From positions 248,001 through 312,000 of the forward strand of contig NZ_CP129235.1 of assembly GCF_030413635.1 (NCBI RefSeq): 64,000 bases of DNA. The letters are read 5' to 3'. This document shows, piece after piece, positions 25,310 to 34,181 of this stretch (positions are counted from its first letter, which is position 1; every line of letters starts with the position of its first letter). Below the pieces are notes generated by a model. That model was given only the letters and a program-made list of their open reading frames with translations, was not told the origin of the DNA and did no database searches. This stretch comes from Planococcus shenhongbingii (GTDB lineage Bacteria > Bacillota > Bacilli > Bacillales_A > Planococcaceae). The position numbers and the translations under genes are program-made.

Positions 25310-26338
25310 TTAGGAGTATGCTTTCTCGACATGGGAAAGAAAGGTTTCAATGTCTTCTTCTGTCGTGTCGAACGATGTTACCAAGCGAATTTCATTAATG
25401 GCTGCATTCCAAAGAGCAAACGCATAGGTTTTTTGCAGCTCTTCAATTTGGGATTTTGGCATAGAAGCAAAGATAGCATTCGATTCAACGGGCTGAGTAA
25501 CAGTGATGCCAGTGAAATTTTGCAGGCCGTCTGCCAGCAAACGAGCCATACGGTTTGCGTGGCTGGCGTTTTCCTGCCACAAATTATCCGTCAGCAAACG
25601 GTCAAACTGAGCGGCGATAAAGCGCATTTTCGATCCGAGCTGCATGCCTTGCTTGCGAATGTATTTCAGTTCAGATTCCAGCTCTTTGTTAAGGCAGACC
25701 ACTGCCTCGCCAATCATCAGGCCGTTTTTAGTTCCGCCAAATGCCAGCATATCGATGCCGGCATCCACTGTCATTTCCGCAAAGCTGCAGCCGAGATGGG
25801 CAGCGGCATTACTTAGCCGGGCACCGTCCATATGTACATAGAGACCGTTGTCATGGGCAAAAGAAGTGATTTCTTTAATTTCTTCAAGCGTATAAACCGT
25901 CCCGAGTTCCGTGCATTGGGAAATGGAAACGGCTTTTGGCTGGCTTCGCTGCTGGTTGCCGATATGGTGCAGCTGCTGCGCAATTTGGTTGACGGTCAGC
26001 TTGCCGTTTGCAGAAGGGACAGTCAACAGTTTTCCGCCGATAAAGCCTTCAGCTGCTCCGCCTTCATCAGCATGAATATGAGCACCATCTGTGCAGATGA
26101 TTGCTTGATGAGAGCGCACCATCGCTTTTAACCCCGTGATGTTGGCCCCGGTGCCGTTGAAAACAAATGCAACTTCACATTCTTCACCGAAATGTTCTTT
26201 GAATTTATGGCGGGCTGCTGCCGTGTAAGGATCGTCTCCGTAGGCTGGGACATGTCCGTCATTTACCCCGGCAATTGCTTCCATAATAGCAGGATGGATG
26301 CCTGAATTATTGTCACTTGCAAACATTTTCTTCGTCAT
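25310..26338 (-). CDS. Threonine aldolase / beta-eliminating lyase family protein
   Basis: A 342-residue PLP enzyme of fold type I. FASDNNSGIHPAIMEAI near the N-terminus, FNGTGANITGL (the cofactor-phosphate loop), DGAHIHADEGGA, LYVHMDGARLSNAAA (the Asp that pairs with the PLP nitrogen) and MLAFGGTKNGLMIGEAVV (the Schiff-base Lys) are in the order of low-specificity L-threonine aldolase. It would split threonine or allo-threonine to glycine and acetaldehyde. The start is the ATG at 26338, with AAAGGAGG 9 bases upstream; the longer frame to 26452 is not needed. Confidence 0.82.
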   Translation of the reverse strand: MTKKMFASDNNSGIHPAIMEAIAGVNDGHVPAYGDDPYTAAARHKFKEHFGEECEVAFVFNGTGANITGLKAMVRSHQAIICTDGAHIHADEGGAAEGFIGGKLLTVPSANGKLTVNQIAQQLHHIGNQQRSQPKAVSISQCTELGTVYTLEEIKEITSFAHDNGLYVHMDGARLSNAAAHLGCSFAEMTVDAGIDMLAFGGTKNGLMIGEAVVCLNKELESELKYIRKQGMQLGSKMRFIAAQFDRLLTDNLWQENASHANRMARLLADGLQNFTGITVTQPVESNAIFASMPKSQIEELQKTYAFALWNAAINEIRLVTSFDTTEEDIETFLSHVEKAYS

Positions 26339-26520
26339 TGCATTCGCCTCCTTTCTACAGTTTAAAACAGATTTTCTGCCTCGGATAGTTATTCTGTTAA
26401 TTTCAATTTGAAGCATGTAAATATTCAGATAAATCGTGATGCGGGATTCCATCTATGGTAGCATGAAGAAAATGGAGACCATGGAAATAAGCATTCATAC
26501 CACTAGAAGGATGTGTTGAG

Positions 26521-27816
26521 ATGAAATTTGAATCTACTGGAAAAGCGCAGAAATCTGTCAGTTTGACTGTCTACATGGATGGGTTTGGCGTTGTGAAAGA
26601 AGTGCGGGAGCTTTTATCAGAGTCAGCGGTTGAAGAAGTCCAGTTTTCTGATGTCGCAAAGCGGATTGAACCGGATTCCATTGTTGTCCATGGTCTGCAG
26701 GTGCTGGAACAAGTATATGATTACGGCCTTGCAGATAGCGGGAAACTGCTGGAATCGTATATCGGGGATGTCGTGACCGTGCGCAATCCGGAGCTGGGAG
26801 ATGAAACGCAAATCCGGTTATTGAGCACAGTGGCTGGCATCATCGGAGAGCGTGTTGATACCCGTGAAATCCTCTTGAATCCGTCGGGTGAATTGATCCT
26901 TCCGCCGCTGCCGGAAGGATTCAGAATGAAGCCGGCGCTTGTCTGGAAAATAATGCCGAAACTATTAAACCACAAAGTGCAGGTATCTTATTTAACGGAC
27001 GGATTGGACTGGGAAGCGATTTATATAATGGAGATTCGAGGGGAGAATTTTAGGCTTGCAGGTTGGATCAATATCGCGAATGAGACAGGGACTGATTTTC
27101 GCGGTGTACGGCTAAAATTGATTGCGGGCCAAGTAAGCCGGCATAGGCCGGCTCATTTATACGAAGAAGCGCGTATGATGCTTCAAAATAGCATGCCTGC
27201 CCGAGAATCTTTTGAAGAGCGCCGTTTTGCAGACAAGCATGTATATACGCTTGAGAGGGAAGTGGATTTAGTGGATGGGCAATCTAAGAAAATCAGCTTT
27301 TTATCTGCACAAGAGGGCTCTTTCAAGAAAGTCTATAAAGTAGAAAAGACAAGCAAGCATGCTAAAGTCAGCATACTGATTGAAAATACGGGGAAAAACG
27401 GCCTTGGCGTTCCTTTGCCTAAAGGTATTGCGAAAGTTTATGAGCTTGACAGTGACGGAAAGCTGGAGTTTACCGGGGAAGATGCAATTGGCCATACTCC
27501 GGTAAAGGAGAAATTATCTCTGACCATAGGAGAGGCTTTTGATATTGTCTCGGAGAGCCGGGAAACTGTACGTGAAAAACGTGATGGGATAGAATACGTG
27601 ACGCATCGTTATGGATTGCGAAACGGAAAGAACGAAAATGTTCGCATCGATATCAGCCACGCCATTTATGAATCATTTTGGAAAATGGAATCGTCATCCC
27701 ATGATTACGAAGTCAAAAATACCAGTGAAGTAGAATTTAGTGTACGAATGGCTGCCGGTAAGTCGGCCATAGTGGAATTCACTTATAAAGTGGATGACCG
27801 CACCAATAAGAAATAA
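26521..27816 (+). CDS. DUF4139 domain protein
   Basis: A 431-residue soluble protein resembling the DUF4139 family: VQVSYLTDGLDWEAIYIMEI and FRLAGWINIANETGTDFRGV, then LKLIAGQV, match the conserved core (around residues 155-210). The C-terminal half consists of beta-rich repeats with LENTGKNGLGVPLPKG-like turns and the closing VRMAAGKSAIVEFTYKV. No signal peptide or catalytic motif is visible. The function of the family is unknown. A terminator follows. Confidence 0.7.
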   Translation: MKFESTGKAQKSVSLTVYMDGFGVVKEVRELLSESAVEEVQFSDVAKRIEPDSIVVHGLQVLEQVYDYGLADSGKLLESYIGDVVTVRNPELGDETQIRLLSTVAGIIGERVDTREILLNPSGELILPPLPEGFRMKPALVWKIMPKLLNHKVQVSYLTDGLDWEAIYIMEIRGENFRLAGWINIANETGTDFRGVRLKLIAGQVSRHRPAHLYEEARMMLQNSMPARESFEERRFADKHVYTLEREVDLVDGQSKKISFLSAQEGSFKKVYKVEKTSKHAKVSILIENTGKNGLGVPLPKGIAKVYELDSDGKLEFTGEDAIGHTPVKEKLSLTIGEAFDIVSESRETVREKRDGIEYVTHRYGLRNGKNENVRIDISHAIYESFWKMESSSHDYEVKNTSEVEFSVRMAAGKSAIVEFTYKVDDRTNKK

Positions 27817-27822
27817 AGGAAA

Positions 27823-27854
27823 GTGCGGAGAGAAAAGCTCTGCATTTTTTTGTG
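27823..27854 (+). terminator. Terminator after the DUF4139 gene
   Basis: TGCGGAG pairs with CTCTGCA (one G-U), followed by seven T. Confidence 0.6.
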
Positions 27855-27893
27855 TATTCAGAGGAACAGCAGCTACTTTTTTAAACTGGCCAA

Positions 27894-28358
27894 CTATTGC
27901 CTCATCGAAAAAGCCAGCACTTCTTCTTCTCCGTGAAAATATCCGGTTGGAAGAAATCCAAAGTTGATGTAAAGGCGACGGGCTATCTGATTCTCTGGAT
28001 AGACAGTCAGCCGGACTTCTTTGCATTGTGGGGAGTGGGAGGCAATCCAGCGGATCATTTCCGCTAAAGCAGATTTGCCATACCCTTTTCCTTGATATTT
28101 TTCATCAATGATAAACCCGTTGATCCAATACATATCCGTTGTCTCTTTTTCAAAAGCATGCATGATGAACCCGACAATCACTTCGCCGTAATATATGGCA
28201 AATGGAAGATATTCCACATGTTCTCCGTCCGGCTTGATATAAGGCTTGGCTAAAGAAACCGCTACAGTCGGAGTAAATTTAGTTTGTAATCTGCTGACTT
28301 TCAGGTTCAGGCATTCTTCCCAATTATCTCTTGTCACTAACCTCAACTGTATATCCAT
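27894..28358 (-). CDS. GNAT N-acetyltransferase (BltD/diamine acetyltransferase-like)
   Basis: A 154-residue GNAT enzyme. The acetyl-CoA loop is in FIIDEKYQGKGYGKSAL, preceded by VIVGFIMHAF and followed by VYPENQIARRLYINFGF (motif B). The length and NWEECLNLKVSRLQ N-terminus resemble spermidine/diamine acetyltransferases such as BltD. The substrate is inferred only. It is alone on its strand, divergent from the FAH operon. Confidence 0.7.
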   Translation of the reverse strand: MDIQLRLVTRDNWEECLNLKVSRLQTKFTPTVAVSLAKPYIKPDGEHVEYLPFAIYYGEVIVGFIMHAFEKETTDMYWINGFIIDEKYQGKGYGKSALAEMIRWIASHSPQCKEVRLTVYPENQIARRLYINFGFLPTGYFHGEEEVLAFSMRQ

Positions 28359-28443
28359 CCCGTTTGCCTGCCTTTCGTTCCTCCGCTTTTTATCAGTAGT
28401 TTAACACTTTTAACATTAGTAATCAGAAAATTTAAAAAACAAC

Positions 28444-28471
28444 TTGCAAAAGTAGAACATTCATTTATACT
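28444..28471 (+). promoter_or_regulatory. Promoter of the FAH-NhaC-GntR operon
   Basis: TTGCAA (28444-28449), a 16-base spacer and TATACT (28466-28471). Confidence 0.6.
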
Positions 28472-28483
28472 ATCGATAAGATG

Positions 28484-28496
28484 ATGGTCAGACCAT
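28484..28496. promoter_or_regulatory. FadR/GntR-type operator
   Basis: ATGGTC-A-GACCAT is a perfect palindrome of the form TGGT-N3-ACCA, the operator type of FadR-subfamily GntR regulators. It begins about 12 bases after the -10, over the early transcribed region. The likely ligand is the GntR protein encoded at the end of the same operon. Confidence 0.6.
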
Positions 28497-28592
28497 ACGA
28501 CAATGAGTACCTGAAAATACAGTTTGACCAAAAGGAGGAGTCTTTCCTCACTATCCATCGATGCTAAAAAACTAAAAGGGGTGTGAAGAAGA

Positions 28593-29495
28593 ATGAAGCT
28601 ATTGTCATTTACTACTTCCAAGGGTTTAAGTTACGGGGTTAAAACAGAGCAAGGTATTGTGGATGTAAAAGCGACTGCTGAAGCTGCCGGCTTGCCGGTC
28701 AGCCAAAACATTCAAGAGTTGATTTCAAAAGAAGAAGCAGGACGCCGGGAACTTGAAGCGGTTCTTTCAGCTACTGCCGCCATCGTGCAAGAAGGAGAGT
28801 TCCAATATGCTCCGGCTGTACAAAATCCAGGGAAGATCATTTGTGTGGGAGCCAACTACAAAGCCCATGCGGAAGAAGCCAATATGGCTGCCCCGGAATA
28901 TCCGATTTACTTTGCTAAATTTGCGAATAGTTTAGCCGCTCATGAAGAAGAAGTCGTGCTGCCTGAGTTTGTTGACCAAGGCGATTACGAAGTGGAATTG
29001 GTCGCCGTCATCGGCGAGCAAGCGCATCAAGTGACACAGGAAGAAGCGCTGGCCAAAGTTTATGGTTATGCCACAGGGAATGATTTATCCGCCCGTAAAC
29101 AGCAGTTCAGAAGCAATCAATGGATGTTTGGTAAAGCGATTGATGGTTTTGCGCCAATCGGTCCTTATCTGGTGACAGCTGAAGAAGTGGCTGACCCTCA
29201 AAATCTGACGCTCAGCTGCTGGGTGAACGGGGAACTGAGACAGCATGCTAATACAAAAGATATGATTTTCCCTATAGCGGAAATTATCAGTGACTTGTCT
29301 CAAATCATGACTCTTGAACCTGGAGATGTAATTTATACAGGCACTCCAGAAGGCGTTATCTTAGGAATGGAAGAACCCGTCTGGTTAAAACCTGGAGATG
29401 AAGTTGCTTGTGAAGTGGAAGGCTTGGGGCGCCTTGAGAACCGTCTGGTCGCTGTGAAAAGCAGAGAAAAAAAAGAACAAGCTGTATCTTTGTAA
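28593..29495 (+). CDS. Fumarylacetoacetate hydrolase family protein
   Basis: A 300-residue FAH-family enzyme. IICVGANYKAHAEEANM opens the catalytic domain; PIYFAKFANSLAAHEEEVVL, DYEVELVAVIG (metal-binding acidic residues), GYATGNDLSARKQQ, WMFGKAIDGFAPIGP and the closing VIYTGTPEGVILGM are family blocks. Members hydrolyse C-C bonds in beta-diketo acids, or hydrate or decarboxylate related oxo-acids. It is the first gene of an operon with an NhaC antiporter and a GntR regulator, so its substrate is probably the inducer's precursor. Confidence 0.85.
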   Translation: MKLLSFTTSKGLSYGVKTEQGIVDVKATAEAAGLPVSQNIQELISKEEAGRRELEAVLSATAAIVQEGEFQYAPAVQNPGKIICVGANYKAHAEEANMAAPEYPIYFAKFANSLAAHEEEVVLPEFVDQGDYEVELVAVIGEQAHQVTQEEALAKVYGYATGNDLSARKQQFRSNQWMFGKAIDGFAPIGPYLVTAEEVADPQNLTLSCWVNGELRQHANTKDMIFPIAEIISDLSQIMTLEPGDVIYTGTPEGVILGMEEPVWLKPGDEVACEVEGLGRLENRLVAVKSREKKEQAVSL

Positions 29496-29525
29496 AATCA
29501 GAGAGACTTCTCTCTGTAATAAAAA

Positions 29526-29539
29526 TGTAAGCGCTTACC
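29526..29539. promoter_or_regulatory. cre site (CcpA) in the FAH operon
   Basis: TGTAAGCGCTTACC differs from a strong cre only at the last base and is nearly a perfect palindrome. It lies between the first and second genes, where CcpA could act as a roadblock, so the operon is probably under carbon catabolite repression. Confidence 0.65.
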
Positions 29540-29603
29540 AAATTTATGTTGCTGGTTCCGGTGAAAGAAAAGTTTGTGACTAAATTACAAAGGGGTCCTG
29601 TAA

Positions 29604-31160
29604 ATGGAAGGTTCGATTTTGTCACTATTGCCGCCAGTCATTACGATTGCTTTAACAATTATTACAAAAAGAATTTTATTGTCCTTAGGGGTGGGGATCA
29701 TTTTTGGTGCGCTGCTTGCAAACGGCTGGAATGCTGCAGCGAGTGTAAGCACGATCTTAAGTATTATCGGTACAGTGCTTGGCGAAGGCAATATCTTTGT
29801 CTTTATCTTAATTGTAGGAGCTATGAGTGCATTGATCTATCTGTCGGGAGGGATTCAAGCTTTCTCTGAATGGGCGGTCACGAAAGTAAGAACACCGTTC
29901 CAAGCAAAGCTTGTGACTCTTCTGCTGGGGTTTGTCAGCTTTTTTGATGACGCATTCAGCTGTCTGTTCCGCGGCAGTGTCATTAAACCGCTGACTGACC
30001 AACATAATATCTCGCATTCCAAATTAGCTTACTTGCTGCATTCAACTTCAGCTCCTGTCATTATTTTAATGCCGATTTCAGCTTGGGCGGCATTTATCGC
30101 AGCGTTGATGGCGACCATTTTTGTGGATAATGGCATTACGCAATATCAGGGTTATGAAGCGTTCCTATTGACGATTCCAACTAACTATTATGCACTTTCC
30201 ACCATTTTGCTGGTTTTTGCAGTAGCTTATTTTAATATCAATCTTGGGCAAATGAAGCGGGATGAAAAACGGGCAAAAGAAGAAGGGATTTTATTTGATA
30301 CTTCAAGAGGCATCGTGCCTGGACAAAGCGTGGCAGAGCTTCCGACAAAAGAAGGCGGGAACCTCCTTGATTTATTTTTACCGGTAGGCATTCTGGTGGC
30401 GCTGACGGTTATCATTGCTGGGTGGGGCGGCATTACAAGTGCGGAAGGAGCCCTAACCCCATTAAACGTTTTAATGAACGCAGAGGTCATCACCGCTCTG
30501 GTTTACAGCGGTCTAGTCGCTTGTGCAGTTTCCGTTATACGCCTGCTGCTTAGAAAAACAGCGGGCAAAGAAGTTGCGACAGCCATGTTTATCGGTGCGA
30601 AATCAGTATTTCCAAGCATCATCATTTTGTTCATGGCGTTGATGACAGCTCAAGTCATCGGGCTGCTGGGGGTAGGGCAATACTTGGCTTCCTTGATCGA
30701 CGGCAACTTATCACTCATGTGGCTGCCCGTTATTTTCTTCGTCATTTCGGCATTCATGTCATTTTCAATGGGAAGTACGTTCGGGACTTTCGGTTTGATG
30801 CTGCCGATCGGTGCTGAAATTGTGGCAATCGTGGATATTGCTTACTTAATCCCGGTTTTCGGAGCAGTTCTTGCCGGCTGTATTTTCGGGGAACATAGTT
30901 CGCCCTTGTCTGACACGACCATCCTTGCAGCCATCGGCGGGGGCGTCCACCCGATTGACCATTTGATGACTCAAATGCCATATGCCATGGTTTCAAGTTT
31001 TGTCTCGATCATCGGTTATGTAACGCTTGGCTTAACCAAGAACCTCTTTGTCGGCCTTGCTGCGATGCTGATATCTCTGGCGCTCATAGTCTTTGCGTTA
31101 GTGAAAGCCCGAGAAAAAGCCGGGGCAAGCAGTATGGCGCTAGAAGCGAACAAGCCTTAA
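29604..31160 (+). CDS. NhaC-family Na+/H+ antiporter-like transporter
   Basis: A 518-residue membrane protein with about 12 segments. SFFDDAFSCLFRGSVIKPL and HSTSAPVIILMPISAWAAF, then FSMGSTFGTFGLMLPIG and FGEHSSPLSDTTILAA, are the conserved NhaC-family motifs. Family members exchange sodium and protons, or (MleN) malate and lactate. Its place between a catabolic hydrolase and its regulator suggests that it could import the operon's organic acid rather than only regulate pH; this is inference. Confidence 0.8.
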   Translation: MEGSILSLLPPVITIALTIITKRILLSLGVGIIFGALLANGWNAAASVSTILSIIGTVLGEGNIFVFILIVGAMSALIYLSGGIQAFSEWAVTKVRTPFQAKLVTLLLGFVSFFDDAFSCLFRGSVIKPLTDQHNISHSKLAYLLHSTSAPVIILMPISAWAAFIAALMATIFVDNGITQYQGYEAFLLTIPTNYYALSTILLVFAVAYFNINLGQMKRDEKRAKEEGILFDTSRGIVPGQSVAELPTKEGGNLLDLFLPVGILVALTVIIAGWGGITSAEGALTPLNVLMNAEVITALVYSGLVACAVSVIRLLLRKTAGKEVATAMFIGAKSVFPSIIILFMALMTAQVIGLLGVGQYLASLIDGNLSLMWLPVIFFVISAFMSFSMGSTFGTFGLMLPIGAEIVAIVDIAYLIPVFGAVLAGCIFGEHSSPLSDTTILAAIGGGVHPIDHLMTQMPYAMVSSFVSIIGYVTLGLTKNLFVGLAAMLISLALIVFALVKAREKAGASSMALEANKP

Positions 31161-31196
31161 TATGGTATTATATTCAAAAATGAAAAGGTGAAACCC

Positions 31197-31886
31197 ATGA
31201 TGGAACCAATCAAGCGTGTAAATGTCGGAGATAATATTGTGAATCAAATCAAAGATCTTTTCTTGGACGGTAAACTAAAGGCAGGTGATAAATTGCCGCC
31301 CGAGAGAGAATTGATGGAAATGTTCGAAGTGGGTAGAACGTCTTTAAGGGAAGCTTTGGCCGTGCTCGAATCTCAAGGGCTAATTGTCCGCTCCCAGAAA
31401 GGAACGTTCATCTCACCCAGCTTCAATGATGTTTATTCAGATTCTCTTATTTATCAACTGTACTTTTCAGAAGTAGAATGGGCAGATCTTTTTGAAGCTC
31501 GACGCTTTATCGAAAAAGAATTGGCTGGATTGGCTGCCAAACGGGCTACTCCTGAAAATCTGATCCAAATCAAACAAACCATTGGCGACATGGAAAGAGC
31601 AATTGAGGAAAATAACGGCACCCAATACGTTTCTTCGAATATGCAATTTCATGAAAAAATTGCTGAAGCTTCTCATAACCGGGTGATGATTGATTTGTAC
31701 AATTCCATCACGAGCCTCGTATTGCGTGCTCAGACAAAAGCAGCTCTGGTGCCAGGGGTAATGGAAGAATCATTGGATTTTCACCAGAACATCTATGGGG
31801 CAATTGCAGCGCAAGACAGTGAAAAAGCATCTGCGTTGATGGAGCAGCATATTGAGAGCGTCCATAAATTCTTTGAAAAATCATAG
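31197..31886 (+). CDS. FadR-subfamily GntR transcriptional regulator
   Basis: A 229-residue regulator: an N-terminal winged helix (PPERELMEMFEVGRTSLREA) and an all-helical FCD ligand domain with the metal/carboxylate-binding residues in NMQFHEKIAEASHNR and ESLDFHQNIYGAI. AAAGGTG lies before the ATG at 31197. It is the last gene of the FAH operon and probably represses it through the palindrome at 28484. A terminator follows. Confidence 0.88.
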   Translation: MMEPIKRVNVGDNIVNQIKDLFLDGKLKAGDKLPPERELMEMFEVGRTSLREALAVLESQGLIVRSQKGTFISPSFNDVYSDSLIYQLYFSEVEWADLFEARRFIEKELAGLAAKRATPENLIQIKQTIGDMERAIEENNGTQYVSSNMQFHEKIAEASHNRVMIDLYNSITSLVLRAQTKAALVPGVMEESLDFHQNIYGAIAAQDSEKASALMEQHIESVHKFFEKS

Positions 31887-31893
31887 TTTAGGC

Positions 31894-31926
31894 AAACCCC
31901 GGAGCATCGTGTCTCCGGGGTTTTTA
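31894..31926 (+). terminator. Terminator of the FAH operon
   Basis: Perfect 11-bp stem AAACCCCGGAG / CTCCGGGGTTT with an 8-base loop and T run. Confidence 0.85.
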
Positions 31927-32140
31927 TGGATGTGAGAAAGAAGCCGTTTTTAAAAGTTTGCGCCGTTTCCCTCTGTTAGCTATGATTGCCTATAGAGGAT
32001 CTTTTTTTAAATGAGAGAACCTGCAGTTGATTACTAACTGTTAGACAAGTGGTTTGCTGAAGAATAGAGAATTGATTCTTTAGCATGCGAACTAGAAGAA
32101 TTACAGTGATCAAAAAGAATTTTTCTTAGGAGAGAGTACA

Positions 32141-32509
32141 ATGGAAGTTTTTGAAGAATTTTTATCAGGTATTGACGACCTTCAACAACGGAATCGAATG
32201 GAAGAAGTATTTGCCTGGATAATTAAGAAATTCCCGAACTTAACACCAGTGATCAAGTGGAATCAACCTATGTTTACCGACCATGGCACCTATATTATCG
32301 GCTTTAGCGTAGCTAAAAAGCATATGTCTGTTGCTCCTGAAAGGGCAGCAATGGAGCGTTTTTCAGATGAGATTGTACAGGCAGGCTATGATCACACGAA
32401 AGAGTTAATGCGCATTCAGTGGAAGCATCCAATTGATTTTATATTGCTTGAGAAAATGATTGATTTTAATATTTTGGATAAAGCTGGCTGTTCAACTTTT
32501 TGGCGTTAA
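32141..32509 (+). CDS. fra: Frataxin-like iron chaperone Fra (YdhG, DUF1801)
   Basis: A 122-residue DUF1801 protein very like B. subtilis YdhG/Fra: IKWNQPMFTDHGTYIIGFSV and KKHMSVAPE in the centre, and LLEKMIDFNILDKAGCSTFWR at the end. Fra is described as an iron chaperone that supplies iron for Fe-S cluster and heme synthesis. GGAGAGAG precedes the ATG. It has its own terminator and fits with the iron genes elsewhere in the window. Confidence 0.85.
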   Translation: MEVFEEFLSGIDDLQQRNRMEEVFAWIIKKFPNLTPVIKWNQPMFTDHGTYIIGFSVAKKHMSVAPERAAMERFSDEIVQAGYDHTKELMRIQWKHPIDFILLEKMIDFNILDKAGCSTFWR

Positions 32510-32528
32510 TGAAATTGCTGAAAACCCA

Positions 32529-32577
32529 AACCAGGACTTCGAAGAGAATACTCGCTTCGGAGTTCTGGTTGTTTTGA
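32529..32577 (+). terminator. Terminator after fra
   Basis: AACCAGGACTTCGAAG pairs with CTTCGGAGTTCTGGTT (small mismatches), followed by GTTTT. Confidence 0.75.
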
Positions 32578-32667
32578 GTATTTTATATTCATCTATGTTG
32601 GCCCACCGATTTTTTGATAAACTAATATATAGAAGAAAACTAATATTTTCCAATAGGAGGAGTATAT

Positions 32668-33282
32668 ATGTTTAAGAAAATGGCAGCAGATGCTTTAGGT
32701 TTATCGGACGTAGGAAAAATCATCGATCCTCAGGACTACGACAAGACCGATGCAGATGATTACGTGATGCATGAAGATGAAGAGAAGATTTTTTTCTTGA
32801 TTAAAACAAAAGCAGATGAATATTGCTTTACCAATCTTGCATTGATCCATGTAGATGGCGACAGTGCGATGTCCTCTAAACGTACATTAAAAAGATATCC
32901 GTATTCTCAGCATTCTATCTCGGAGGTAGTAATGGAAACAGCAGGTAAAATCGATTTGGATATTGAAATCGGATTTACACTGGGGCAGATCCCTTTTAAA
33001 ATTGACGTTCAGAAAAACCAGATTGAACGGCTAAAAGATCTTTATAAGTCGCTGTTGCGCATTGCGGAAATGACGCATGAAAACGCCATCCTCATTTCTA
33101 TGGCGAACCAAAGCCTGGATAAAGCAGTAACCGTTTTGCAAAACTCACGGCCGAACGATGTAGCATTAGATGTGCAATACTCGAAATTGACGGATTTCGG
33201 ATTTACTTGGATGACTTCAGTGCGCAACCAATACCATGTAAAAGATTTCGGGGATGTTTTCGAAAAATACATAAACAATTGA
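32668..33282 (+). CDS. Bacterial PH-domain protein (YvbH-like)
   Basis: A 204-residue soluble protein. Residues 35-130 (IFFLIKTKADEYCFTN, then LIHVDGDSAMSSKRTLKRYPYSQ and IGFTLGQIPFKIDV, shown in parts) follow the bacterial pleckstrin-homology pattern of the YvbH/YozO group. The C-terminal part is helical. AGGAGGAG precedes the ATG. The function is unknown. It is a single-gene unit with its own terminator. Confidence 0.7.
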   Translation: MFKKMAADALGLSDVGKIIDPQDYDKTDADDYVMHEDEEKIFFLIKTKADEYCFTNLALIHVDGDSAMSSKRTLKRYPYSQHSISEVVMETAGKIDLDIEIGFTLGQIPFKIDVQKNQIERLKDLYKSLLRIAEMTHENAILISMANQSLDKAVTVLQNSRPNDVALDVQYSKLTDFGFTWMTSVRNQYHVKDFGDVFEKYINN

Positions 33283-33292
33283 GCTGGTTCGG

Positions 33293-33334
33293 GTCTTTCT
33301 TCTTAGCGGAAGAAGGAAGAAAGACTCTTTTAAA
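33293..33334 (+). terminator. Terminator after the PH-domain gene
   Basis: GTCTTTCTTC pairs with GAAGAAAGAC, followed by TCTTTT. Confidence 0.7.
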
Positions 33335-33455
33335 ATTTTCTGATGCCTAATCTCGGTGACAAAAATACCTTCATGTTAAACTGAATTATAGAAAAGTTTT
33401 TTGACTAGAGGTAATTTTCTGGTTACATATCACTTACCATAAAGGAGAGATGATC

Positions 33456-34004
33456 ATGGCAATAAAAGTGGCAGCGGTTATTGGCAGCGTAAGACAAGAT
33501 TCTATGAATTTAAGGCTCGTAGAATTTATGAAAAAGCGATATGCAGACCGTCTGGATATCGAACCTGTAACCATCAACAATATTCCATTATTTAATCCGG
33601 ATGTTGAAGAAAATGTAGCACAGGAAGTTGTGGATTTCAGAAATAAGATAAAACAAGCAGATGCTGTTCTTTTTGCCGTCCCTGAGTACAATTATTCGAT
33701 TCCGGGGTCATTGAAAAATGCCATTGACTGGCTGTCGCGGGGAGGCTTTGTACTTCGTGAAAAGCCGGCGTTTATCGTCGGTTCTTCCATGGGGGTTCTG
33801 GGCAGTGTCCGAGCCCAGATCCATTTGAGGGAAGTGCTGTCAAATCCGTCATTATCACCCTTGCTGCTTCCGGGCAATGAAGTTTACATTGGATCGGTCC
33901 ATGAGAAATTGAATGAAAACAATGAGATTATCGATTCCGGTACACTTGGGTTCCTGGACCAGGTTGTCGACAACTTCATCACGTTCTATAACAAAACAAT
34001 TTAA
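33456..34004 (+). CDS. NADPH-dependent FMN reductase / azoreductase-like flavoprotein
   Basis: A 182-residue flavodoxin-like enzyme. VIGSVRQDSMNLRL binds FMN phosphate; FAVPEYNYSIPGSLKNAIDW (the PEYNxSxPG loop) binds the isoalloxazine. GSSMGVLGSVRAQIHLRE is also conserved. Members reduce FMN, quinones or azo compounds with NADPH. The ATG at 33456 is preferred: AAAGGAGAG ends 7 bases before it, while the ATG at 33450 is too close. Confidence 0.82.
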   Translation: MAIKVAAVIGSVRQDSMNLRLVEFMKKRYADRLDIEPVTINNIPLFNPDVEENVAQEVVDFRNKIKQADAVLFAVPEYNYSIPGSLKNAIDWLSRGGFVLREKPAFIVGSSMGVLGSVRAQIHLREVLSNPSLSPLLLPGNEVYIGSVHEKLNENNEIIDSGTLGFLDQVVDNFITFYNKTI

Positions 34005-34017
34005 TTTTCAAAGATAA

Positions 34018-34050
34018 AAAGCCTCAATAAATTTGAGGCTCTTTATTTTG
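34018..34050 (+). terminator. Terminator after the FMN reductase
   Basis: GCCTCAA pairs with TTGAGGC over a short loop, followed by TCTTTATTTT. Confidence 0.65.
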
Positions 34051-34181
34051 TTCAATTTTCTTAATGCAGATTTTCAAAAAAAGGATTACAATAAGACTTG
34101 CTTGTATCGAAGGATAAAGTCCCACACTGTTGTCTACTCTTATAAGCGACTTTTAGGTGAATTGTATCAGGAGGGAAAATA

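Noticed and set aside
32460..32675. 71-codon frame after fra
   Set aside because: It overlaps the end of fra in another phase and runs through the terminator.
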